This document shows positions 42,409 through 52,708 of a stretch of DNA of 64,000 nucleotides, piece after piece. The stretch is from Gracilaria domingensis. Its lineage: Eukaryota > Rhodophyta > Florideophyceae > Gracilariales > Gracilariaceae. Location: the NCBI GenBank assembly GCA_022539475.1, contig VCMS01000075.1, positions 1 to 64,000 on the forward strand. Direction: 5' to 3'. Position 1 is the stretch's first letter. Each line of letters starts with the position of its first letter. A program made the position numbers and the translations under genes. The notes beneath the pieces were generated by a model that saw only the letters and a list, made by a program, of their open reading frames with translations, was not told where the DNA came from and did not search any database.

Positions 42409-42420
42409 AGGAGGGGGGTC
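42409..42420 (+). promoter_or_regulatory. Polypurine tract of gypsy 2
   Basis: The purine run AGGAGGGGGGTC sits directly before the 3' LTR start TGTAGTATAG, as needed to prime plus-strand DNA. The 400 bp before it hold no recognised gene. Confidence 0.7.
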
Positions 42421-42991
42421 TGTAGTATAGCTCGCCGGATCAACGGGGGCTCTACAAGACCAAGTGGTGACGTTTCGGGCCTCTGGGCACGTGTGTCTAC
42501 TGTACCACGTGGGACGCTCAAGCTAAGGCATGGCAAGGACTAATTAGTTTATTTTCGTTAATTTAGAATTAATATTTACTAGGTAGTGTAGATATGTGAC
42601 CGGGGTGGTGCACCACAAATGCACCTCCCGGAGGCCTACGTGGCACTAGGTCCGTGGGAACCGGAGGGGCGCTCAGGTGTACTAAACACCCGAGACGCCA
42701 ACCTCCCACACCAAATGGTAAAGGCAAGCACCAAATAGGCTAATTCGACACCAGTTCGGTTCTACACTCACCAATTGGTAAGTCTAGTAGTCCTCTAATA
42801 GTTTTGCTGACCTCGAGGGTTACACGTGCCTGCCACACACCAGTGCAGGCGTATTTACCACTTGGTCACCGTGCACTGTAGGCAACGGCGGGTGCTGCCG
42901 ACCTACTAGGTGTCACGCGTTTCACTCCTCCGCGGGGTCGAGCCCACGCGGGGCTCCCCACAAGCAGCTCGCACCGATCGGTTATACCACA
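42421..42991 (+). repeat. 3' LTR of gypsy element 2
   Basis: 571 bp, the same length as the 5' LTR, beginning TGTAGTATAG and ending TTATACCACA. The flank beyond is unrelated. Confidence 0.92.
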
Positions 42992-43534
42992 GGCGGAGAG
43001 AAAGTATCGGTCGGTAAACATATATGTGTGCACTCCACGAGTGACAAGGAAAACAAAAGAAAAACAAGACCAATGATGGTATGCACTGCGTGCACTCTCC
43101 TGGTTGGAGCCGGGGGATAACTAGACCGTGCTGCGGTAACTCGCTCAGCGAGGAGTTGGAGTCGTCGCGCAGGCGAAATAGTTATAGCCTCACACCGGGC
43201 TACCTTTACTGGGCTGGTGATGGCGGTGAGCCATCACCTAAGTAGTAGAATTAGCGGCCGTGTAGACGGTTATCAAAAATATCTAAATAATAGATTAATC
43301 TAAGCATCTCATGTGCACCTCCCGTCCCGGGCAGTCCTGACAGTGTCAGACCAAAACCCACGGGGTATTTCTAAAATTATGAAAAGATTCACTCCATCCA
43401 AACAACCAAATAGTGGTACACATGTACACATTCGGGGTCCGAATCCACGGCATCGGGCTATTCATAACCTCGAGTTACCCATCGATGGGCGTCTCATTAA
43501 GTTATGATTGCCACTACCGAAACGGTATCCTTGA
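42992..43534. other. Spacer, possibly 5' part of the pogo-like element
   Basis: No clear frame. Short segments before the transposase remnant could be its decayed N-terminus but no DNA-binding HTH motif was recognised. Confidence 0.25.
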
Positions 43535-44673
43535 GGAGGGTTTGCTCTACAAGCTGGAGTTGATAGCCACATATTTTTCCAATGGGTCCGGTGGTTTGTC
43601 GGGGAAACAAAAGAACTGCGTCAGAAACACAAATATATATTGATAAAGAGAGACGGTTATGGCGCACATTGCACTTACAAGGCCTTAAAGATCATGAAAG
43701 ACAACAATATTGTTGCTATCGGATTGCCAGCTCACACCAGCCACAGAACACAAGTTCTAGATTACACTGTGTTTAGTCCCTTCAAAACAAATTCAGAAAC
43801 ATACTCAACGACCGTATGCTCATTCAGTGTAGAGCACCACGAAATGACATCTACACACTGTGTGACATACTTTATGAGGGTTATATATACGCAGTTTGAT
43901 ACAGTAATATCGTCAACGGCTTTTCAGCTTGCGGAGTTTGGGACAGGCGCATCCAAGAACCGAACCCAAACGTTATTACCCCTTGTGACTTGTCCAATAA
44001 GGGAGAAGATGAGAACCATAATGAAGCATTCAAAACATACCTGAATCTCGTAGAGGATTTTACAACCACGAGAAACATGTCGAACAGTGACGGGGGTGTT
44101 CTAGAAAACGGCACTTTGAACACTAGAGCAGGGGCGCTGTTGACGTCCAGAGAAATTCTTAAGGATTTGGAACAACGTGAGGAAGTGCGTGCTGCAGCGG
44201 AGGCAGGGAAAGCTGCGCGCGCCGCGGAGGCGGAGGAGCGCCGGATTCGGAGGGCCGAAGAACTGGCAGAACGAGAGGAACAACGTGCGCAACGCGCTAT
44301 AGCGACCGAGGCAAGGCGACAGGCGCGTGTGACCGAAAGTGCACAGAGGCAAGCTGCTAGGGAGGAACGAGTTGCCGTCGCAGCACGAAAGCGGCAAGAA
44401 AAAGAGCAAGAGCGCTTGCGAAAGGCTGCAGAACGAGCGCGCAAGGCTGAAGAGAGGAAGCAAGCAAGAGCTGAAAGAGCCGCCGCGAAGGCGGCTGAGG
44501 TGGCCAGAAATGAAGCGGAGGAACGTGCGCATGCGGTGTGGCTTCAGTATCGACCGGCAAGACAGGCGTTACTTATCCGATCTCGGACCGCCAGCCGCAC
44601 TGCAATGAGGCTAGCGGTTAAGCGCAGACGCGGCGGAGACCGAGATCACATGGCGATTGAACGCCAAAATTGA
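43535..44673 (+). pseudogene. pogo/Tigger-type (DDE_1) transposase, C-terminal part
   Basis: The frame reads FFQWVRWFVGETKELRQ, then ILIKRDGYGAHCTYKAL, the second catalytic Asp block of DDE_1 transposases, and IGLPAHTSHRTQVLDYTVFSPFK, matching the LPxxTSHxxQxLD block with the third acidic residue. After a one-base shift near 43925, ACGVWDRRIQEPNPNVITP follows as in related proteins (ACGIWP-x-NPDVI). A long Arg/Ala/Glu-rich coiled coil then runs to a stop at 44673. The N-terminal DNA-binding part and first Asp are missing. Transposases of this family cut and paste at TA sites. Confidence 0.75.
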
Positions 44674-44889
44674 ATAAGATTTTTTCGATTTTGTCCCTCG
44701 TCGTGGTGAAAGGGAGGACCTAATGAGGTTACTTACGTCAATCAATGATGAGACCGTTGAAAGTTATCGCTAGAAGATAAAGCCTTCATATCTTCCCCAA
44801 TGTATTGCGGCATATCAGGCCTCCGTCCTGGCAAAGTTTCAACCAATTTGGGTCATCCAAAGCTAAAGCGTTTTTAATTTTGGAGTAAC
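44674..44889. other. Short spacer, nothing recognised
   Basis: Lies between the pogo-like stop and the copia 3' remnant. Confidence 0.25.
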
Positions 44890-44910
44890 TGTCCCAGGTG
44901 TGGGCAATTG

Positions 44911-45000
44911 CTGGTATTCTAAGTACCGGCGTTCACTGTAATGCTTGTTTGGCAATTTGGAAATGTGATGCATCAAAGTGTGAGAGTTTTTGACAGTCCC
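44911..45000 (-). repeat. 3' LTR remnant of the copia element
   Basis: In element orientation the sequence after a GGGGAC purine stretch begins TGTCAAAAACTCTCACAC. It contains GATGCATCA and AGTGAACGCCGGTACTTAG, blocks also present at the other end. Borders are approximate. Confidence 0.35.
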
Positions 45001-45013
45001 CGGTTGATGCATC

Positions 45014-46300
45014 TCATTTTCCCTCAGATCTGAGAGTGACTTGGAGCGCGTCGCGGAGTGTTTCAAAGCGTTCGAGAGGCAGGGGTTTGGTCAATATGTC
45101 GGCTTTCATGCTTGCGGATGGTATACGGTGTAGACGGATGCGGTTGTTTGTCACGTGGTGTTCCAAGTAATGGTGCCGTATGTCAATGTATTTACGCCGC
45201 TTCGTAGGTGCCTGGCTTTCTGCGATCAGAATTGTGGAGCGATTGTCTATGTTTCGCTGTACTGGATCTCGTGACTGGCATTGTGCGTCGGTCAGGTTTT
45301 GAATCCATGCTGTGGGTCCTTTAGCATCCGTCGCTGCAACGTACTCGGCTTCTGTTGTTGATAGTGCGACTATGTTTTGTCGGCGTGATGACCATGATAT
45401 TGGTGCTGCATGCACGAAATGTACGCTGCCTGTGATTGATTTGCGGTCTTTTTCATTTGCGAAGTCGGCGTCGCTGAATGCTGTGAGTGGGGGTTTGTCT
45501 ATGGATTTCGTGTGCTTCCGATACAGAAGTCCGTGCGTGCGGGTTCCTTTGAGATATCTAAGGAGCGATTTGAGAGCTTGCTGGTGGTGCTCTTGCGGGT
45601 TTGACATGTGCTGTGCTAGACGGTTTGTTGCATATGCTTTGTCAGGCGTGGTGCTGTCGGTGATATACCGAATTTCACCAAGTATTTGGCGATAGCGTTT
45701 TGCTTCTTTCGATGTTAATGGGTTGGTGGGTGGTTGTTGATACAAAGGCTTTCGGTTATTGTACGGTGTACGATTGGGGTTGCAGTCCGTCATCTTAGTC
45801 TGTTCGAGCAGGGCATCTATTGCGTCTGGCGGAGATATGAGGGTTCCTTCTGGTGTTTTGGTGATTGTCCAGTTAAGAAAGCGAGTGGGGGTGCCGAGCC
45901 TTTTCACCTTATACTTGGTAAGAAGCTTTCGAGATAATTCGTCGATGAGATTTTGGTGTGAGGTGAGCACGAGGAAGTCGTCTATAATAGTGCTGATGAT
46001 GAGGAAGTTATTCGGGGTGATGAGTGTGTAGAGGCACGAATCATGTTCTGATTTCTTGAAGCCCATGGATGTTAAGAATTTTTGGAGACCAAAGTTATAG
46101 AGATACGCGCCGGGAGGAGAGCCATATAGGTTGCCTATAAGTTGGCCCTGTGTGCTGTTGTGGTTGTAAGTGCCATCAAAGTTTAGCATCTGTTTGACGT
46201 ATATGGGCTTGTCGTGTGAGTATTTTTCGTGGAGGTATGCGAACTTAATGTCGAAATGTTCCAGTGGGAGCTCATGTGTGGCGTGGAGGGCTAGCAGCAT
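45014..46300 (-). pseudogene. RT and RNase H of the copia element
   Basis: The RT part has LEHFDIKFAYLHEKYSHDKPIYVKQ (the DxxxAFL region), FLTSMGFKKSEHDSCLY and STIIDDFLVLTS, where YVDD has become IIDD. RNase H shows ITGSVHFVHAAPISWSSRRQ, STTEAEYVAATDAKGPTAWI (catalytic Glu) and the copia terminal ADILTKPLPLERF. The frame is open for 428 codons. Upstream in the same frame 46558-46301 holds short RT-like pieces with TGA and two TAA codons, and conserved N-terminal RT blocks are missing, so there was a deletion. Confidence 0.85.
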
Positions 46301-46558
46301 GCGCTGCGTGGAGCGGTCTGCGTGTGCGTTGTGTTATGACGGGGGTCGTAGTGTAGGCCTGGCTTCATTAAGTCGCCTCGAAGATTACATCTGGCCTTTC
46401 GTTGTGTTATGTGTCCATCGGCTCAACGTTTGTATCGATAAAGCATCATGAGAGGGATGATTTGCTGTGGTGATGGTTTGAATGAGGGTGAAAGCCATTT
46501 GATGCTGTCGTGCGTATCCAGATTTGGGAGTTCGGCGTCGTGAGCCTTCTTTCATTGC

Positions 46559-47449
46559 TCAGAATCTGGATATTGTCTGGCTTGTGTTAGTGTGGGGGGG
46601 AGGGGGGGTGTTAATGTCTATGCTGGTTGGAGTGGGCTGTTTTTGTCTGGCTCTGGCCTTGAATGCATGAGTATTGGTGGCTGTCGGGTCGGTTTTTGTG
46701 GAATGGGGGTGAAAATCTTCTGCGCGTATTGTGTGGTATGTGTCGGTTCGGAGGTTGAGGATTACTATGTGAGTGAGTGAAACTGCGTACATATACCGAG
46801 CTGGGTCTGCGCGTGATTCCAATTTCGTTTTGGTGGCATAGATTGGGACGGTACCTAGTTTGCCAAATGTGTATAGTCGTTTGAGTTGAGGGATATCGTT
46901 GTACCATAATTGGTATGGGGAGGATTGGGTAGTGGAGTGGTGAAGTAAATTGTACTTAAACATGGTATCTCTGGCTGCATCTTCCCAGTACGAGTCGTCT
47001 CGTTGCGGGTTGTGGAGTAGGGACCGAACTGAGTTCATTATGGTGCGGTTAAGTCTTTCGGCTATGCTGTTCTCTTGAGGCTGGTGCGGTGTTCGCAGAT
47101 GATGTCGAAGTTTGTACGTGGCGTAGATTTGTTGCATCTTTTGTGAGTTATACTCCTTGGCATTGTCTGTGCGAATGTCGCTGAGAGGGTGCCGCAGGTT
47201 GTTCTTGTTGTGGTGAAGTGTGTTTTTGATGTGGGGCGGTATGTCTTTTCGGTCTTTGATAAAGTGTGCCATGGCGAATTTGCGCATGGCACAGACGAGG
47301 AGGAGCATATGTTTGTTGCCGTGTCTTGTTGATGGTTTTATCGGGCCGCATGTGTCCGAACTGATGTACGAGCCAACGTGGTAGTGGTGGATTTCGCGCT
47401 TGTATGGTGAAGGGTGCAGTTTCCCATGTTCACAGGAGCTACATGTGAG
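46559..47449 (-). pseudogene. Integrase of the copia element
   Basis: Directly after a TAG at about 47450 the frame continues with CSSCEHGKLHPSP (second half of the HHCC finger), SDTCGPI (first catalytic Asp), IRTDNAKEYNSQKM (second Asp) and HQPQENSIAERLNRTIMNSV (Glu). This is a complete D,D-E triad in the copia style. The tail (RYMYAVSLTHIVILNL) matches the post-core region, then a Pro/Thr-rich linker. The finger's His pair lies before the stop codon in the Gag-protease entry. Confidence 0.85.
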
Positions 47450-48919
47450 CTAAATGTCTCCTGAGAGAGTTGTGGGCATGAGTGGTATTAATCTGCGTTG
47501 CGCTGTAAGGGCTAGTTTCTGTGGGTGAGCATGATTGAGGCGCATATGCCAGTTTTGCACCTGTAGTTGGATGTTGGAGCGTTGTGAGGGCCTTTTAGGG
47601 TTGCTGAGGGTGCGCAGGTGGTAGGTGGTGATCGATATTCTGTGGCGGGAGGTTGCTGGTGGGGCTTGGGACTTTGATGTCCTTGTTTTGGAAGTAGCGT
47701 CTTGGGGTCTGGCTGAAGGTTTCTGTTTGGTGGTGCGTTTGGCGGTGCAGCGGACGGGTAGTGTGCGGTCTGTGTAGGCTGTCGCTGTTTTGTGGGAGTG
47801 GAGCTGTATGGTGTACCCTGTACTGCGCAACGGTGCTGTGGCTATTAGAGTGGGGCGGTTGTGTTTTGTATCAAGAATGTAGCCTTTATTGGCTGTGAAG
47901 AAGACTAGTCCGTATCTGGAGGCCATGTCGTGTACCGATAGTAGATTGTGCTTGATGGCTTGGTTTGGTAACGTATATGTGTGTATGGTCTTATTCCTGT
48001 TGGTTGTCAATCGCAGGATTCCACGGTGCGTGCACGGCGTCCGATGTGACGTGGCGGTGGTGGTGAGTATAGGGATGCGGAGAGGCTGCATGTGAGGTTT
48101 GGGTGTGCGGATATGTGTCGGATGAGCACCGCTGTCCAAGATGAACGCACCAAGATCGACCGTTTCGGTTTCAGAGGCGGTATCCGGTGCTGGTAAGTGC
48201 TGTGGTGTTTGGCGCGGAATCATGGGATATGGGTGCCGAGAGGGGATGTACTGCGGTGGGTAGGGTGCTGTGAATTGCGGTGCTGGGCCTGGTTGAAAAT
48301 AGTTGGCTTGTGGTTCCACGTTTCTATACTTGGGATGTCCCTGATCTCTGCATTGAGCGTCCGTGTGGTTGCAGCGGATCCCAAGGGATTTTTGGTAGCT
48401 GCATAGTTGGGCGTACGGTACCCTGCGAGGAGGAGGGTTGTATCGGCCATAATTGGGGCGTGGGGTGTACTGTTGTTGACGTTGCCCATAGTCCCCGGTG
48501 AAACCTTGAGGGGGCGGGGTGCTGCTGGAGGTCAGCTTGGGTTGATATATGTGGTGTAGTGTCTTGAATAGTTGTGAGAATTCTCTAATAGTCTTCGGCT
48601 TGGTTGCTGCGATTGGTCCGAAGATGGGTTTCAGTGTTGCGATCGTGCGGAGTCCTGTGGTGAGAGAATCGACAGTGGTGTCTTCGTCTTCTATGTTGGG
48701 ATATTTGGCTGCCACCATTTTCTGTCGGACCTTCATTTGTGCCTCGATGTAGTCGTCGATATCGTTATCTTCGAATGTAACACTCTCTGCTTCTGTCTTG
48801 AGAAATTTATGGTCTTCTTTGGTTGACCTGTTGATATGGGTGATTATGCTTTGAAGGAGGTCATGGGGAGTGGGTTGGGCTTCCGGGACAAGTAGGACTC
48901 CGGTTATTTTGATTGGCAC
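47450..48919 (-). pseudogene. Gag and protease of the copia element
   Basis: The first 150 residues are a Gag-type helical domain (ESVTFEDNDIDDYIEAQM, FSQLFKTLHHIY), then a Gln/Pro/Tyr-rich stretch with a Cys/His cluster CSYQKSLGIRCNHTDAQC that may replace the zinc knuckle. The protease site is AFILDSGAHPTHI. The GAG-pre-integrase block WHMRLNHAHPQKLALTAQR, with the His pair of the integrase finger, closes the frame before a TAG. The ATG at 48919 may not be the true start; the frame may begin further upstream. Confidence 0.75.
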
Positions 48920-49375
48920 ACTGCTGAGTATGGCTGCTAGTATTCTGTTTTGTTTCTTGTTGAATTCTTGCAGAGCTACTGGCTCGATCGGTGATTGTGG
49001 GTTACCGGTGAGATGTGGGAGTGCATCTATGGTCGTTGCGTAAGCTTTGAGTGCTAAGTTTCAAGGCGCGTAGTTTGCGCCGCTTAGTTCGTGTATGGCA
49101 TGGTGTTGATCGGTGTTCATGTTGGAATGGTTTTGTGTTGTGTCTACTGGAATGTGTCGGTCTTGTGCGGTGGTTATGGCGTTATTGTATAGATTTTGGA
49201 TGTAAGGGTCTTGGCGTAGGGCGCGCCCCAGACTGCGGGCGGCGCGGGTGGTTTTGTTGATCTTGGTGGTGGTTCGGAGGCTGGAAGGTTGGTGAAAATG
49301 GTTAGCGTGTTGGGACCATAACCTGTGAGTGGAGAGCACTCGCTCGTTCTTTACTTCTCTGCCGTCGTTGCCTAT

Positions 49376-49440
49376 CTTAAGTACCGGCGTTCACTGTTGT
49401 GGAGCAGCGGCTTTCCGCTATCGGATGCATCACAGTTCTC
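49376..49440 (-). repeat. 5' LTR remnant of the copia element
   Basis: In element orientation it reads GATGCATCCGATAGC, a small hairpin GCGGAAAGCCGC, then AGTGAACGCCGGTACTTAAGATA before the leader GGCAACGACGGCAGAG. Only the shared blocks with 44911-45000 support the call. Confidence 0.4.
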
Positions 49441-49491
49441 ATAATGAGATGGTACCCATGGCCGGTGACGTGGCTAAGTTATGAGAACTCC
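49434..49491. repeat. 10-bp inverted repeat GTTCTCATAA / TTATGAGAAC
   Basis: A perfect pair separated by about 38 bp marks the junction of the copia LTR remnant with the following gypsy LTR. Confidence 0.45.
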
Positions 49492-49507
49492 CTTTAATTT
49501 TGGGTAT

Positions 49508-50391
49508 TGTTGGGATGGTTTGGTTGGACCCTTAATAGGTGGACCCTGCATGGGAAGTGCCTAATAGGTGTGATAGTAGGCCACGTGGTGGAGCTGGCTA
49601 GTTGGATATTTGTGCCACGCCCGTTGGGGAATACCCTGCACCCTGACAGGGGTTCGTCCACGTGTATGACCCTCGGGAGGTGTGCATTGTAGATACCGTA
49701 GTAGTAATAGTATATATGCTCGGGTGATCTCACCCTGGAGCCTTCAAGTAAATGGACAACTGAGTCGCGTCCTGTTGAGAATCGGGCTATAGTAGACAGC
49801 TGCCTACGTAGGTTTACCACTCCCCTCGGAGAGTAACCACGATTGGTTTCGGCGCTACTACCCCTCAGGGTCACTTAGGAAGCTTGCATCTTGCCATCTC
49901 TGGAATCTTTGTTATATCTACCGTTGTATCGGTCCATTGTTGTTTTCATTGCATTTTGTTGTTACTTTCGTGACTGTCGTTGTCACCCGTTCAACTGGTT
50001 CAGGTATTGCTTCCGCCCCAGTATTGGGTATAATTTTGGCACGCCTTTGTGCGTCGCTCCGCTATCGGACCCGTTCCCGCCGGTTGGCACGCTTCGTAGC
50101 TTCCCCCGGTGGGTTGCACCGTGAGTTTTCCCCCGTTGACACGGTTCCCTTTTTCTCCATCTCTCCAGGTTCGGATCACACTTCACCTCTGGATCTACAC
50201 CGTTCTTTGCATCTCACCTCTGTAGGTATATCCAGTCACCGTCTCCGGTCTTACACCCGGCTTGTCTCGCCACTCGAGCACGAACAGAGGGTTCTACCGC
50301 TGTTTTTATCCCATCCAGGGAGTAGGACTCGGACATCCTAGTGGAGATTCCCCATCGCGCCTAGCGCAGGGTTTTGCTCTATATTTTGGTC
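49508..50391 (+). repeat. 5' LTR of gypsy element 3 (start uncertain)
   Basis: The end is fixed by the spacer TATTT and primer site TGGTCTCCCGACTT at 50397, as in element 2. A TATA-like TATATATGC lies near 49709. A TG start was placed at 49508; other starts (for example 49735) are possible because no second LTR exists and the last bases read CTCTA rather than CA. Confidence 0.4.
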
Positions 50392-50467
50392 TCCCGACTT
50401 AGAACGGTGGAAGACCATAACTGGGTTTGCTGTGTCGCTTGGAATCTGACCACTTGGAATTCCCTTT

Positions 50468-52706
50468 TTGGGAGATTGTCGCGGCCCCGTTCACAGGGTT
50501 GTGACACAGGATCTCTCACCCCTTTTGGCTGCAGTTCAGAAGTCTCGCACTTGTTCGCGTAATAACCGCCGAGTTCGGTTGGCAAGCTGCAGTATTCCAC
50601 GCCGAGCTACATCCTCGAAAGGAAGATCGGTTACCTCGAATGCCCCTGCGCGGTCAGGTGGTACCCGCTCGAGAATATCGTTCCTTGGATCGGGAAGTAA
50701 TCGTGACAACTCCGAGAACTGGAATGCATCCCTTGATGGACAGGAGATTATAGAACTCCCTCCGCAGGCAGTACCACAACCTGAAGAGGAGGTTCCAGTC
50801 GTGGAGACACCCTCTGCCGCACCGCCGGAAAGACTCGACTCTCAGGAGTACAGTAATCTGGGCACTCGCCTTAGCATTGCTAACGCTGCCCATGTATCCC
50901 TCATTGAGTCAGTCGAGGAACTCCGTCGACAGGTTTATAAACTTCTAGAAAAGGACGTCTCAGGAGAGGTGCGTATCCTGAAGCAGGAGATGAATTCACT
51001 CATGGAGTGCTTCGGCTCCCCAAGGGCTTATGTGGAGGAAAACCGCCTAGTACGAGAGGATACTCAAGCCACCGTGGAACGGATCCACGCACGCTTGGAC
51101 ACCCTCGAAGCCACCATTCGGATCGACGAGGAAGCAGAATCCGCGGAGCGGAATCGTTCGGAGGACGAAAGTTCAGTTCGCCAATCCACTAGGAGAAGCC
51201 GTCGTAGGTCCATGAAGGATTCCCGTACTTAATCGGATGTGTCTGACTCCGACTCCGGAAGTAGTTCGGACAGTTCGTCCTCGTCGTCGTCCTCCGACTC
51301 TTCGGATGATAGCCGACGCCGGCGTCCCCGTTCATCGAAGTCACGGTCCAAGGCTACTTTTACCTCTCAGAGAGCAATCCGCACCCGGAAGGAGGGGAAG
51401 AAGCACCCTGGCTTGAAGGAGTTGAAGCCATCTAATCCGCTGTATCGGAAGTTGCTTTCATATCGCTATTATCGACTTAGGGATACCTCCGAAGTTCGGA
51501 CCTCAAGGGGAACCGGAAAGGTCCGGGACTACATCCGAAAACTCGGCGTTACTCTGAATAAGAGAGCGTTTGCAGGAGAGGACCCTATTCTGGTCCTGGA
51601 CTTCCTCGCAAGGTTTGTTCAAGAAGCCGATATACTCGGAATGAGCCGGGGCCAGGCGTATGTAGCCCTCCCGTATTACCTCAAAGGTTTGGCAGAAGAT
51701 CAGTTTAATTCCGTCCGCGGATCGTCAAGAGCCTCGGAAGGGGGAGCTACATGTTGGCCCGAAGCGGTACACTACCTCCTAAGGTCATACGCTACTGGTC
51801 CTGCCATTCAAAAGGCGACCTCCGCCTTAAGGGCTACGAAGCAACGTCCGGGAGAAACGGAAACAGCTTATTCAACGCGCCTGAATAAGGCTTTTTCACC
51901 GCTGCGGTAATGTACATACCTCTGGAGAGAGATGTTCCCTGTTCGTGGATGGGTTGGATCCCCAAATACGGGCACTTGTCGCCCGACATCGGGAGAATAA
52001 TAGGAAGATGACCTAGCTGGAATTAGTACAGTATGCCCAAGCCGAAGGAGACACGCTCCGAGCTAGGCGTCTCTCTAGGACCAAACCTCGTAAGGTACTC
52101 TTCGCCGAAGAATCGGATTATTCCTCTGCCCATGTTGATGGGAATGGTTCCAATCTGGATCAAGATAACGTTAACCTCGTGGGTAGCAAACCCGACTCTA
52201 TGGGTACTTCTGACCTCCCGTCCACTTCTGTTCCGTCTTCGGAAACGGATCCCGCATTCTATGCGCAAGGACACCGGGTTCCGGCAGCGCCAATTCCCTA
52301 TGGAGGTCGTGGCACGAGGTTTACTCGCCCAGGATGGAGGGATATCACCCCGCAGGGTCCTGTGGATAAAGGTCCACAGGACTATTCGACCCCAGTTATC
52401 TGTTACGAGTGTTACCAGTATGGGCATATCTCAACGCAGTGTACGCTCCCTTCGCGGGAAAGGTCGAAAATTATCGCGCAGTTCGAATCTCTCTCCCCAG
52501 AGAACCAAGCTCGTGTGCCGAGAACTTCTTACGAAGGCGCAAAGCACGCAATGGAAGTCCATTTGAGTGGTGGATCTATGGCGAAGCAAGCCGCTTCTGT
52601 GGTAGCCCAGAATATGGAGGGAAGAGTTGAATCCGCGAACGGTGATCAAGTTGGTGCCCAGGACGGGAATCGGCCCCGACAGTCGGGTCCTGCTCCAAAA
52701 AACTAG
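50468..52706 (+). pseudogene. Gag of gypsy element 3
   Basis: An N-terminal part with a coiled coil (SLIESVEELRRQVYKLLEKD; TVERIHARLDTLEATI) is followed by a TAA at 51230, then in the same frame a Ser/Asp run and an Arg/Ser-rich stretch. The capsid-like region (FAGEDPILVLDFLARFVQEADILGMSRGQAYVALPYYL) follows. A shift near 51905 and a TAG at 52014 precede the zinc knuckle CYECYQYGHISTQC. Total coding length is near 740 codons. The same layout in element 2 shows what was lost there. Confidence 0.78.
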
Positions 52707-52708
52707 AC

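Larger units (their letters stand above)
19715..42991 (+). mobile_element. Ty3/gypsy chromovirus 2 with a 13.2-kb nested insertion
   Basis: Two 571-bp LTRs (19715-20285 and 42421-42991) bound Gag, a damaged protease, RT, RNase H, integrase and a C-terminal chromodomain. RT is split: the left half ends at 22956 after codons for CHAGLY, and the right half resumes at 36175 with RFLRMPFGL in the same codon phase. The interval between is a separate element. A long antisense gene lies between the integrase and the 3' LTR. Target site duplications were not seen outside the LTRs (TACGG left, GGCGG right). Confidence 0.88.
44890..49440 (-). mobile_element. Ty1/copia retrotransposon
   Basis: On the minus strand the order is Gag, protease, integrase, RT, RNase H, the copia arrangement. 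All pieces are in one frame (48919 down to 45014), separated by stop codons at about 47450, 46559 and two more before RT, with a probable deletion in the RT N-terminus. LTR remnants share AGTGAACGCCGGTACTTA at both ends. Confidence 0.82.
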
